This document shows, piece after piece, positions 8,436 to 17,430 of a DNA stretch of 43,975 nt. Origin of the DNA: Rhodospirillales bacterium (lineage in GTDB: Bacteria; Pseudomonadota; Alphaproteobacteria; Acetobacterales; Acetobacteraceae); the NCBI GenBank assembly GCA_025351925.1, contig JANXVC010000125.1, forward strand, positions 1-43,975, written 5' to 3'. The notes under the pieces were generated by a model. It was not told the DNA's origin. It saw nothing but the letters and a program-made list of their open reading frames with translations, and did no database searches. How positions within the stretch are numbered: the stretch's first letter is position 1; each line of letters begins with the position of its first letter. The position numbers and the translations under genes were made by a program.

Positions 8436-10421
8436 CTACGCTGCGAACGTTGTCCGCCCCTCGGCCTGGCCATACTGCACGTAGTGCAGCAGCGGGTCGA
8501 TCCGGGCCGCCTTCACATCCGAGTAGGCCGCTAAGTATTTGTTGGTGCTGAACTTTGCCGAGGGGTCCCGGCCCTCGCGCCAGCCAAACTGCTCGTAGTG
8601 CCGCAATGGGTTGATGGACGCCGCAGCGACGTCCGGGTTGTGCGCACGGTAGTATTTCGTATCGAACAGCGCGCTGGGATTGAGCCCCGCCTGCCATCCA
8701 GCGACGTCGTAGCTCGCCGCCGCCTGCTGCTGCCCCGCCGCCCCGGCCGGGATCAGCGTCGCGCCGAACTGCTTGTCGTAGAATCCAGCATCCACCAGCG
8801 GGTCTGCCGCCGCCAGGCTGCCGGGCAGAAACGTCATGCGGCCCTCGGATTTGCCGAATCCCATGTAGTGCAGCAGCGGGTTGACCTTGGCCGCCGCCAC
8901 GTCCGGGTTCTGCGCCAGGTAATATCGGGTGTCGAAGAAGGCGTCAGGATTGCGGCCCTCCTTCCAGCCGAAGCTGAAATAGTGCTGGCGGGGATCGACG
9001 CCCGCAGCCCTCACGTCGGAGTTGGCTGCCAGGTAATAGGCGGCATCGAACAGCGGATCGGTGGCGGGCGTCGCGCCGCCTCCTGAGACGACGGTGACGC
9101 TGGCGCCTGCCGTGCCCGGCGCGACCATAAAGCTGTCGCCGGCGTAGTTGCCGGTCAGGGTTACCGCGCCGACGCTGGTGCTGCCGCTGCTGAAGGTCAG
9201 GGTGCCGCGGTCGCTGCCGGTCGCCTGGTAGGTCGCGCGGGTCACGACGGCGGCGCTGTTGACGATGATCGTGTCGGTCGTGCCAAAGCCGGAGATGGTC
9301 CCGGCGAAGGCGGCGGGATCGTCGAGGATCAGCGTGTCGCCGCCGAGCATCGCGACGGTCTGGCCGGCGCCGACGCTGCCGACCTCCAGCGTTCCCGCGA
9401 CCGCCGGGTCAACCGGGGTGTCGAAGCCGGGCAGGGCGGCGATGCGGTTGAAGCTGATTGTCCCGGTGCCGATGATCGCGTCGTGGAACAGGATGCCCGG
9501 CCCTTCCGCGACGATTAGGCCGTTATTGGCCACCGCCCCATTCACGACCACCCGGCTGGCGCTCGGCCCGGCCCCGGTGGATGCGGCGCTGCTTGCGAAC
9601 AAGGCGCCGTTCAACAGGCTCAGGCCGCCGGTGCTGATAGTGCCGCCGGCTGCCTCGAACACGCCGTCCTTGCCGATCGTCAGCGCATTCGCCGTCGTGT
9701 AGCCGCGGCCGTTCTTCACGGTGACGAAGCCAGCGTTCTCGATCAGCTTCAGGGTGGACTCGACCGGCACGTAGCCGGTGCCGTTCCACTCGTTGATCTG
9801 CGATCCCGGGTCGTCGTAGATCAACTGCGTCCAGTAGCTATGGGTCGGCGTGGGCTTCGGACCCGTCAGCGTCTCGATCGCGAGCTTGAAGCCGCCGAGC
9901 TTGCCGCCGAGGTTGACCGTCGTGGTGCCGCCAAGCGCCTCGAAGGCGCCATCGAACAGTATGTGCCGGGCCGTATCGTACTGGGCGATGCTCGCGGTAT
10001 CGACCGTCGCGGTGCCCTCGACGACCTGCAGCTCCCAAGCGAGATAGATCGGGTTGCTGCCGGCGAACAGGACGTTGCCCCGCGTCTGGATGAAGGTGAA
10101 CATCAGCCCGGCGTTCAGGATCGTGCCGTTATTGATGGCGAGCGGGCTGCTCTCGAACTCCCGCCCGAGCGCGCCCGCCGAGCCCGGCGCGAAGGCCAGC
10201 GTGCCGTTGACGGTGAGGCCGATGCTGGAATCGCGCAGGTCGAGCGAGTTTACCGTCTCGGTTACACCAACGGGGATCGTGACGCTGTAAGAACCAAGGC
10301 TGCCGAGCGGCGCCGCGTCGATCACCACGTCTGCGGCCGTGCCATTCGGGATAGCGGCGCCCAGCCAATTGGCGGCAACATTCCAATCGCCCGGACTGCC
10401 CTTGTTCCATTTATAGATCAT
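8436..10421 (-). CDS. large repeat-bearing extracellular/surface protein (probable type I secretion-style substrate)
   Basis: Starts MIYKWNKGSPGDWNVAANWLGAAIPN with no signal peptide; Gly/Thr/Val-rich passenger with LILDDPAAFAGTISGFGTTDTIIV; C-terminal YYLAxNxDVxAAxxxPLxHYxxFGxxEGR repeats. Confidence 0.75.
   Translation of the reverse strand: MIYKWNKGSPGDWNVAANWLGAAIPNGTAADVVIDAAPLGSLGSYSVTIPVGVTETVNSLDLRDSSIGLTVNGTLAFAPGSAGALGREFESSPLAINNGTILNAGLMFTFIQTRGNVLFAGSNPIYLAWELQVVEGTATVDTASIAQYDTARHILFDGAFEALGGTTTVNLGGKLGGFKLAIETLTGPKPTPTHSYWTQLIYDDPGSQINEWNGTGYVPVESTLKLIENAGFVTVKNGRGYTTANALTIGKDGVFEAAGGTISTGGLSLLNGALFASSAASTGAGPSASRVVVNGAVANNGLIVAEGPGILFHDAIIGTGTISFNRIAALPGFDTPVDPAVAGTLEVGSVGAGQTVAMLGGDTLILDDPAAFAGTISGFGTTDTIIVNSAAVVTRATYQATGSDRGTLTFSSGSTSVGAVTLTGNYAGDSFMVAPGTAGASVTVVSGGGATPATDPLFDAAYYLAANSDVRAAGVDPRQHYFSFGWKEGRNPDAFFDTRYYLAQNPDVAAAKVNPLLHYMGFGKSEGRMTFLPGSLAAADPLVDAGFYDKQFGATLIPAGAAGQQQAAASYDVAGWQAGLNPSALFDTKYYRAHNPDVAAASINPLRHYEQFGWREGRDPSAKFSTNKYLAAYSDVKAARIDPLLHYVQYGQAEGRTTFAA
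8439..9059 (-). repeat. C-terminal protein repeats (four clear plus one degenerate, about 38-47 aa each)
   Basis: DPLFDAAYYLAANSDVRAAGVDPRQHYFSFGWKEGRNP / DAFFDTRYYLAQNPDVAAAKVNPLLHYMGFGKSEGR / DPLVDAGFYDKQFGATL... (degenerate) / SALFDTKYYRAHNPDVAAASINPLRHYEQFGWREGRDP / SAKFSTNKYLAAYSDVKAARIDPLLHYVQYGQAEGR. Confidence 0.88.
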
Positions 10422-10606
10422 CGGCCGCGTTTTCTCTTCGATTGACCACAACAAGCTGCAAAGTCGCTGAATTTCGCAACTAAAAAACCGCCGCTCCACG
10501 GGCAGATGGCTGGCGCTGGGCATAATCGTGCGGGGGTGTGGCAAGACGGTCTCGGTAAACAATCCGGCGAGATCCGCTTTTCAGGGTCCAATCCCAGCGG
10601 TGTAGC

Positions 10607-10647
10607 TTGCATGATGCAATGGACTCGGATAGGCTTGCATCATGCAA
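10607..10647. promoter_or_regulatory. tandem palindromic operators TTGCATGATGCAA and TTGCATCATGCAA
   Basis: 10607-10619 and 10635-10647 are 13-mers that are exact reverse complements of each other, centres 28 bp apart, immediately upstream of and overlapping the start of the HxlR gene. Confidence 0.75.
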
Positions 10648-11091
10648 CGCACCTCATTCGGCGCCATGCCTTGCCCAATCGCCCGCAGCCTCGAGCACGT
10701 GGGCGAATGGTGGAGCATTCTCATCCTGCGCGACGCGTTCCGCGGCCATACCCGGTTCGAGCAGTTCCGCGACAGCTTGGGCATCGCGCCCAACATCTTG
10801 ACCCGGCGGCTCAAGGCGCTGGCCGAGGCCGGCCTGCTCGAACGCCGGCGCTACTGCGAACGGCCGCCGCGCGACGAATATGTGCTGACCGAGCGTGGGC
10901 GGGACTTCCGCCCGGTGCTGCTCAGCCTGTTCGCCTGGGGCGACCGGCACTTTGCACCCGAGGGGCCGCGCGTCGAGCTGGTTGACTCCGAAACCGGGCT
11001 TAAGGCCGACCCAATGCTGGTTGACCGCGTCAGCGGCGCCGTGATCACCGAACCGCGCTTCCACGTCCAGCGCCGTGAAGGTGGGCCGTGA
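10642..11091 (+). CDS. HxlR family winged-HTH transcriptional regulator
   Basis: CPIARSLEHVGEWWSILILRDAFRGHTRFEQFRDSLGIAPNILTRRLKALAEAGLLERRRY...DEYVLTERG; start may instead be ATG 10666. Confidence 0.92.
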   Translation: MQRTSFGAMPCPIARSLEHVGEWWSILILRDAFRGHTRFEQFRDSLGIAPNILTRRLKALAEAGLLERRRYCERPPRDEYVLTERGRDFRPVLLSLFAWGDRHFAPEGPRVELVDSETGLKADPMLVDRVSGAVITEPRFHVQRREGGP

Positions 11092-12458
11092 GCGCCGTTC
11101 TCAATCAGCCCGCGCTGCGGCCCCGCACCCGGGCGCTGCTGCACGACCCGATCCTGCCGACGCTGCTGCGGCTGGCCTGGCCCAACGTGCTGGTGATGCT
11201 GGCGCAGGCGTCCACTGGGCTGATCGAGACCTGGTGGGTGTCGCGGCTAGGCATGGACGCCCTGGCCGGGATGGCACTGGTGTTCCCGGGCGTCATGCTG
11301 ATGCAGATGATCTCGGCTGGCGCTGTGGGCGGCGGGATCTCGTCCGCGATCGCCCGTGCGCTTGGGGCACGCCGCACCGACGATGCGGATGCGCTGGTGC
11401 TGCACGCGCTCATCATCAACGGTGTGCTGGGCGTGCTGTTCTCCGTCCTGGTGCTGGCTTTTGGGCCGTCGCTGTACCGGCTGCTGGGCGGGTCCGGCGC
11501 GTCGCTCGATGCGGCACTGCGCTACTCCAACGTGGTGTTCGCCGGCACGGTTCTGCTGTGGCTGATGAACGCGCTCGCCAGCGCGGTGCGCGGCACCGGC
11601 AACATGCTGGTGCCGGCCGTGGTGATCTGCGTCGGCGTGGTGGCGCTGGTGCCGCTGTCGCCGTGCCTGATCTTCGGCATCGGGCCATTTCCGGCACTGG
11701 GCGTGGCCGGCGGCGGCTGGGCGCTGCTGCTGTTCTATCTCGGCGGCGTGGTCGCCCTGGGCTGGTACGTGCTGGCCGGCCGGGCTACGGTGCGGCTGCA
11801 GATAGTGCGTCTGCGCTGGGCGCTGTTCCGCGACATCCTGGTGGTCGGGGCCGTCGCCTCCATCAGCTCGGTGCAGACCAACCTCGTGGTCGCGGCAGCG
11901 ACGGCGCTGGTCGGCGCGGCGGCTGGGCCGGACGCGGTGGCGGGCTACGGCACGGGGGCACGGCTCGAGTACCTGATAGTGGCGCTGGTGTTCGGGTTGG
12001 GCGCGCCCCTGGTGACGATGGTTGGCACCAACATCGGTGCCGGGCAGCGGGCACGGGCGCTGCGCATCGCCTGGATCGGCGGCGCTCTGGCTTTCGGAAT
12101 GACGGAGGTGATCGGGCTCACCGCCGCGGTCTGGCCGGAGGCGTGGCTGCGCCTGTTCGGCGATGACCCGGCGATGCTCGCGACCGGCACGGCCTACCTG
12201 CGCGCCGTCGGGCCGGCCTACGGGTTCTTCGGGCTGGGATTGGCCTTGTATTTCAGCTCGCAAGGCGCGGGCCGGCTGGCCTGGCCGCTGCTGGCCGGTC
12301 TGCTGCGCGTGGTGGTGGCGGTGGGCGGCGGCTGGCTGGCTCTGCGCCTGACCGGCTCACAAAGCGGACTGTTCCTGGCGCTGGCGCTCGGCTTGGCGCT
12401 GTATGGCGGCACGCTGGCGGCGGCGATCCGCGGCGGCGCCTGGTTTGGGAGGGAATGA
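11088..12458 (+). CDS. MATE family efflux transporter
   Basis: 456-aa polytopic protein; LRLAWPNVLVMLAQASTGLIETWWVSRLGMDALAGMALVFP; GTG start overlaps the HxlR stop (GTGA). Confidence 0.92.
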   Translation: MSAVLNQPALRPRTRALLHDPILPTLLRLAWPNVLVMLAQASTGLIETWWVSRLGMDALAGMALVFPGVMLMQMISAGAVGGGISSAIARALGARRTDDADALVLHALIINGVLGVLFSVLVLAFGPSLYRLLGGSGASLDAALRYSNVVFAGTVLLWLMNALASAVRGTGNMLVPAVVICVGVVALVPLSPCLIFGIGPFPALGVAGGGWALLLFYLGGVVALGWYVLAGRATVRLQIVRLRWALFRDILVVGAVASISSVQTNLVVAAATALVGAAAGPDAVAGYGTGARLEYLIVALVFGLGAPLVTMVGTNIGAGQRARALRIAWIGGALAFGMTEVIGLTAAVWPEAWLRLFGDDPAMLATGTAYLRAVGPAYGFFGLGLALYFSSQGAGRLAWPLLAGLLRVVVAVGGGWLALRLTGSQSGLFLALALGLALYGGTLAAAIRGGAWFGRE

Positions 12459-13372
12459 TGCGCATACTCATGGTCGGCGCCGGGGCGATCGGCGGCTATT
12501 TCGGCGGCCGGATAATCGAGGCGGGTCAGGACGTGACCTTCCTGGTCCGGCCGCGCCGGGCCGCGCAGATCGCGGCGGACGGCTTGGTGATCCGCAGCCC
12601 GCGGGGCGACGTGACGCGCCCGGTGCAGACCGTCCAGGCAGCCGCGCTCGGCGGCCCGTATGACGCCGTGGTGCTGAGCTGCAAGGCGTTCGACCTCGAC
12701 GACGCGATCGCCTCTTTCGCGCCTGCGGTAGGGCCGGACACTGCCATCCTGCCGCTGCTGAACGGCATGCGGCATCTGGACGTGCTGGACACCAGCTTCG
12801 GCGCCGGCGCGGTACTGGGCGGCCAGTGCCAGATCGCCGCCACATTGGAGCCGGACGGCACCATTCGGCACTTGAACGACCTGCAGGCACTTTCACTTGG
12901 CGAACGCGGCGGCGCCATCACGCCGCGAGTGGAGGCTTTGGGTGCGGCCTTCGCCGGCTGCGGCGGGCGGACCAGCGAGACGATCGTGCAGGACATGTGG
13001 GAGAAGTGGGTGTTCCTGGCCTCGCTGGCCTGCCTCACCTCGCTGATGCGCGCCTCGGTCGGCGACGTTGTGACGGCGGGCGGGACGGAGATCGCCCAGG
13101 GCCTGTTCGATGAGGCCGCCGGCATCGCCACCGCGCACGGCCATGCGCCGCGCCCGGCCTTCGTCGAGCGGATGCGCGGCATGCTGGGGCAGGCGGGCTC
13201 GACCTTTACCGCGTCCATGCTGCGCGACATCGAGCGCGGCAACCCGATCGAGGCCGATCACATCGTGGGCGACCTTATTGCCCGCGGCATGACGGCGGGC
13301 ACGCGGCTGCTGCGGATTGCGTTTATTCACCTTAAGGCCTACGAGGCGCGCCGGGCCCGCGAGACAAGCTGA
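12455..13372 (+). CDS. 2-dehydropantoate 2-reductase family protein (ApbA/PanE-like)
   Basis: MMRILMVGAGAIGGYFGGRIIEAGQDVTFLVRPRRA...LSCKAFDLDDAI...LLNGM; start overlaps the MATE stop (ATGA). Confidence 0.88.
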   Translation: MMRILMVGAGAIGGYFGGRIIEAGQDVTFLVRPRRAAQIAADGLVIRSPRGDVTRPVQTVQAAALGGPYDAVVLSCKAFDLDDAIASFAPAVGPDTAILPLLNGMRHLDVLDTSFGAGAVLGGQCQIAATLEPDGTIRHLNDLQALSLGERGGAITPRVEALGAAFAGCGGRTSETIVQDMWEKWVFLASLACLTSLMRASVGDVVTAGGTEIAQGLFDEAAGIATAHGHAPRPAFVERMRGMLGQAGSTFTASMLRDIERGNPIEADHIVGDLIARGMTAGTRLLRIAFIHLKAYEARRARETS

Positions 13373-13605
13373 GAACAATCGCGCCCGGGTGCATGCCGGA
13401 CAATCTGCCACTCAAGGTAAGAAGAAGCTGAGTACTGAACAATAACCTACAACACAGCGTAGAGAAAAATACCATTTGCACGCTGTCGTTATCTGTATGA
13501 CTTGAAATGCCGCTTGGGTTAAAGCGTATTGCTCTTGTTTGACGTGGCTGTGCCGAGTTAGCTGCAAATCAGCCTGTATCCAACTGACGGTGTTGCAGCT
13601 TCGAT

Positions 13606-15006
13606 ATGAATGTGCCGCTTCTCCCTGTTCGTCCCGGTCAGACTTCTGCCGTCGCCGGGCTAGCGAAGGCAGTGGCCGATCATGCGTGCGTGTGCGTGAC
13701 GGGCAGGGTGGATGCCGGCACGATGGCCTTGCTGAACCAGGCGGAACTCGAGCTGTCCAGCCGCAGTATCCGTTGCGTCCGGATCTATGGCCCCGCGTCC
13801 GGCGGCCTGGCGGTGCGGGACCTCATAGCGCAGGTCGTGGGCCGACCTGATACCGCCAACCTGACGGATGGTGACCTGAAAGCCGGGTTCATCGCGCTGA
13901 CCGAGCCCGGCGAGCACTACGAATTGGTGGCCTTGCTGGTCGCCGAGGCGCATACCCTGCTGCCGTCGGCCATGCGCTACATCCAGCTCGCGTGCCGGTC
14001 CAGCCCAAAGCTGCGCGTCGTGCTGGCTGGTCAGGCGAGCCTGACTGCAACACTTGCACAAAACGAGTTCGCCGATCTCTGGCGCGTGACGCACGTGCTG
14101 GAACTGCACGACGTGGTGGGAGAGAGGCCGCCGGGCAGCGGCTTGGCCGTGCCGCCTGTACCGCACCGGAGTGGGTCGTCGGCGCTGGTCAGGCTGGGCT
14201 TGGCTGCCCTGCTAGTACCGATGGTGGGGTTAATCTGGTGGCGCCATCTGCCGGCCTCGCCCGTGGTCGATAGCCCCGTCGTCAATACGCACGTTTTTAG
14301 TGCACCCGTCCCTGATGCGCCGACTGGCACGCCCGGTTCAAACGCGCTGGTTGCCCAGCCCGCCGAGACGCCTGCTGCAAAGGAGCAGGAGCCTGCCGAT
14401 GAGATCTTTCCGCCAGAATTGGAGGCGGAGGCAGCGCCAAACCCAGCGCCGGCGGCTGCGGCCGTGGACGTTCCGCCTCTCTTGACCGCCGACACACCGG
14501 TCGAGCCGGTTCCGGCTGTGCCGAGCACGCCCTTGGAGGCCTTCGTGCCCGAGCCGGCCATGCCAGCCGAAAGCGGCGCAATCGCCAATGACACGCCGCC
14601 TGCCATAGCAATGCCGGAGCGTCCCGCGGAGCCGACACAGGCGTCTGTGGAGCCGGCAAAGACCCCGCAGCCGCCGCGGGAGGCGAGCCCAGTCGCGACC
14701 CAGGCGCCGGAGCCGGCGGTTCAGGCGCTAAGCGCTGCCCCGCCGCCCGAAGCCGTCAGCCCGACGGTCAGCGCCATCCCGCCAATTCCGTCACTGCCAA
14801 GGCCCAGTCGGCCGGCAGCCCCAGCAATGCCGCCAATCCAACACGCACGCACGGAACTGCCGCGTCCCGTCGTAACCGCGGCTGTCCCACCCGCCCGCCT
14901 CGCGGACGAACGGCGCTGCCGCGACATCGTGCTCAAAGTCCAACTGGGAAAGGACCTCTCCAATGCCGACAAACTATTCCTGCGCAGCGGCTGCAGTGCC
15001 GAGTAG
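13606..15006 (+). CDS. degenerate ExeA/GspA-like AAA domain + TM + Pro-rich region + small C-terminal Cys-containing domain
   Basis: VCVTGRVDAGTMALLNQ in the Walker A position, LLVAEAHTLLPSAMRYIQLACRSSPKLRVVLAGQASLTATLAQNEFADLWR, TM (LGLAALLVPMVGLIWW), long Ala/Pro linker, C-term RRCRDIVLKVQLGKDLSNADKLFLRSGC. Confidence 0.7.
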   Translation: MNVPLLPVRPGQTSAVAGLAKAVADHACVCVTGRVDAGTMALLNQAELELSSRSIRCVRIYGPASGGLAVRDLIAQVVGRPDTANLTDGDLKAGFIALTEPGEHYELVALLVAEAHTLLPSAMRYIQLACRSSPKLRVVLAGQASLTATLAQNEFADLWRVTHVLELHDVVGERPPGSGLAVPPVPHRSGSSALVRLGLAALLVPMVGLIWWRHLPASPVVDSPVVNTHVFSAPVPDAPTGTPGSNALVAQPAETPAAKEQEPADEIFPPELEAEAAPNPAPAAAAVDVPPLLTADTPVEPVPAVPSTPLEAFVPEPAMPAESGAIANDTPPAIAMPERPAEPTQASVEPAKTPQPPREASPVATQAPEPAVQALSAAPPPEAVSPTVSAIPPIPSLPRPSRPAAPAMPPIQHARTELPRPVVTAAVPPARLADERRCRDIVLKVQLGKDLSNADKLFLRSGCSAE

Positions 15007-15218
15007 GCCGGGTCGGCACTCTGCTGGACCGCCGCGTAGAGTCCGAGCCGCACGCCTGCGGCGGGCTTGAGGACCATTCAGCGCCGGGCCGCACCTGAAA
15101 AGCCGCCCGGTCATTTGGCTGTCCCGCTCACGCAACCGCGTTCGTCCGTCCCTCGACTTTAGGGTTGCCGGCTGGCCGCGTGCCGCCAAGTCGCAATCCA
15201 CTGTATAGGAGCCGACGC

Positions 15219-16241
15219 ATGGCACAGGTAGTGGTAATCACGGGAGGCAGCGCCGGCATCGGTCGTGCAGCAGCCCAGGCTTTTGCTGCCAAGGGCTACT
15301 CAGTCGGCCTGATCGCCCGTGGCGCCGAGCGGCTCGACCGGGCCCGGGCCGAGCTGGAGCAACTGGGCGCCAGCGTCCACACCGTCGTAGCGGACGTGGC
15401 GGACGCCGAGGCGGTGTCGCAGGCGGCCGACGCGATCGAGGCAGCATTGGGACCGATCACCGTCTGGGTCAACAACGCTATGGCCACGGTCTATAGCACG
15501 ATCGCTGACCTAGAGCCCGACGAGGTGCGCCGGGTGACCGAGGTGACCTACCTTGGCGCGGTCAACGGCACGCTGGCGGCGCTGAAGCGCATGCAGAGCG
15601 GCACGATCGTCCAGGTGAGCTCGGTGCTGGCTTGGCGGGCGATGCCGATCCAGGGCGCGTATTGCGGCGCCAAGTTCGCCCTGCGCGGCTTTACCGAGGC
15701 GCTGCGGTCCGAGCTGCTGCATGACCGAAGCCCGCTGCATTTGACAATGGTGCATCTGCCGGCGGTCAACACGCCGCAGTTCGATTGGGCGCGCAACAAG
15801 ACCGGGCAGGAGACCAAGGCGCCCAGTCCGTATCAGCCGGAGGTCGCGGCCGACGCGATCGTGTTCGCGGCGACGCATAAGCGGCGGGACGTGTTCGTTG
15901 GTTCCTCGACGCCGCCCACCATCCTTGCCTCGCGCCTAGCGCCGAGCGTGATGGATCGGGTGCTGGCAAAGCAGGCCTACCGCGCGCAGCTTGGGAAAGC
16001 CGCCGCACCGCAAACCGAGGGCAACTTATTCCAGCCGGCGCCGGGCGGCGACCAGGGGTCGCATGGGCGGTTCGACACGGGTGCCAAAACCCGGCGCGAC
16101 ATTTACACCAGCCGCCAGGGCGACGCGGTCGCCGCAGGGTTGGTGCTGGTCGGCGCGATTGGGCTGAAGATGCTGGCTACGTCGCCGTTCTTCGTGGCGC
16201 CGGGGCTGCTGGCCCGGGCGGTCATCCGGCGGGTGGGTTAG
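15219..16241 (+). CDS. short-chain dehydrogenase/reductase (SDR) with hydrophobic C-terminal extension
   Basis: VVVITGGSAGIGRAAAQAFA, VNNAMA, YCGAKFALRGF; ATG 15219 preceded by AGGAG. Confidence 0.92.
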   Translation: MAQVVVITGGSAGIGRAAAQAFAAKGYSVGLIARGAERLDRARAELEQLGASVHTVVADVADAEAVSQAADAIEAALGPITVWVNNAMATVYSTIADLEPDEVRRVTEVTYLGAVNGTLAALKRMQSGTIVQVSSVLAWRAMPIQGAYCGAKFALRGFTEALRSELLHDRSPLHLTMVHLPAVNTPQFDWARNKTGQETKAPSPYQPEVAADAIVFAATHKRRDVFVGSSTPPTILASRLAPSVMDRVLAKQAYRAQLGKAAAPQTEGNLFQPAPGGDQGSHGRFDTGAKTRRDIYTSRQGDAVAAGLVLVGAIGLKMLATSPFFVAPGLLARAVIRRVG

Positions 16242-17430
16242 CGAGGCTGCGACTCGGCGAGGCCTGCCAACCCCGCTGCGCAATCCAGTCGTCTTCCAGC
16301 CCGTCGAACCGCGATAGCCGCAGCGTACTCAGGTCGGCGAAGCGGCAAACGCCGTCGGTCACCAACTCCTGCACGGCGTGGCCGGAGGCGGGTGATAGGC
16401 CGAAGCCGATGCTGGACAGCGTGGCAACCACGACGTTTGCGGGATCATCAAGCCGGTCGATCACCGGACGGCCATCTGGCGTGTTCTCGATCACGCCCGC
16501 CCAGCTACGCAGGATTCGCGCGTGCCGGGCGCGCGGGAACATCTCAACCAGATGCGCAGCGATGTTGCCCATCAATGGCGTGCTGCTGCGCGGCGGCACA
16601 CCCATGCCCTCGTTATCAGCGCAATCGTCAAGCCACTCATGCGGCCCGCCGCCATAGGCGAGGTTGCCGCGCATCGTCTGCCGCCCATACAGCCCATTGC
16701 CGTCCGCACCGCCCACCGGCATCAGCGGCAGCGGCTCGGTCACGATCATCTCGGCGCGGGCCGCCACCACCGGCACCCGCACCCCGAGCATCGCCGCGAG
16801 CTTACCGGTCTGCGGCCCGGCGGCGAGCACCAGATGGTCGCAGCCCAGCCGGCCCCGGTCGGTCTCGACGCCAGTCACACGACCGCCGCTGACCTCGAAC
16901 CCGAGCACGGTGGTGTGCTGCAGCACGCGCCCGCCATGATCCTGCATCGCCCAGGCGTAGCCCTGCACGGTGCGGTGCGGATTGGCGTGGCCGCCGAAAT
17001 GGTGCCAATACGCGCCGTGCGCCTCGCCGGCCAGCGGTACCAGCTCACGCAGTTGCGCCGGGTCCAATGTCTCGGTGCGGAAGCCGTAGCGCTCGCCGTT
17101 CTGCACCATGCGGTGCGCGTCGGCCCACTGCACAGGGTCCATCGCGATGCGGATGCGCCCGGCGGAGAACTCGGTGGGATAGCCCAGCAGCTCGTCCATC
17201 TGCGGCCATAGCCGCTGCTCCTCGGCAAATAGCGGGCTGAAGCCATGGGTGCAGCCGCCGCCGTTGCGCCCCGACGCCTCCCAGGCGACGATGCCCTTGT
17301 CGATCACCAGCACGTCCACTCCGGCGCGCGCCAGCCACCAGCCGGCGCTGAGCCCGGTCGCCCCGCCGCCGACGATGACGACGCTGGCGCCGGTCGGCAT
17401 TGCCGTGTCGTCGGTCGCAATGCCGGTCAT
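16222..17430 (-). CDS. FAD-dependent oxidoreductase, DadA/HcnC-like
   Basis: ASVVIVGGGATGLSAGWWLARAGVDVLVIDKGIVAWEASGRNGGGCTHGFSP; start ATG 17430 overlaps the stop of the upstream gene (ATGA). Confidence 0.88.
   Translation of the reverse strand: MTGIATDDTAMPTGASVVIVGGGATGLSAGWWLARAGVDVLVIDKGIVAWEASGRNGGGCTHGFSPLFAEEQRLWPQMDELLGYPTEFSAGRIRIAMDPVQWADAHRMVQNGERYGFRTETLDPAQLRELVPLAGEAHGAYWHHFGGHANPHRTVQGYAWAMQDHGGRVLQHTTVLGFEVSGGRVTGVETDRGRLGCDHLVLAAGPQTGKLAAMLGVRVPVVAARAEMIVTEPLPLMPVGGADGNGLYGRQTMRGNLAYGGGPHEWLDDCADNEGMGVPPRSSTPLMGNIAAHLVEMFPRARHARILRSWAGVIENTPDGRPVIDRLDDPANVVVATLSSIGFGLSPASGHAVQELVTDGVCRFADLSTLRLSRFDGLEDDWIAQRGWQASPSRSLANPPAG

Noticed and set aside
7059-8534. 491-aa plus-strand ORF opposite the CaiB-like gene
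   Set aside because: Arg/Ala/His-rich antisense frame; CaiB motifs are on the minus strand.
13454-13486. ACAGCGT...ACGCTGT inverted repeat upstream of the 13606 gene
   Set aside because: 7-bp arms with a 19-nt loop and no U-tract; could be chance in a 230-bp AT-rich gap, so not listed as a feature.
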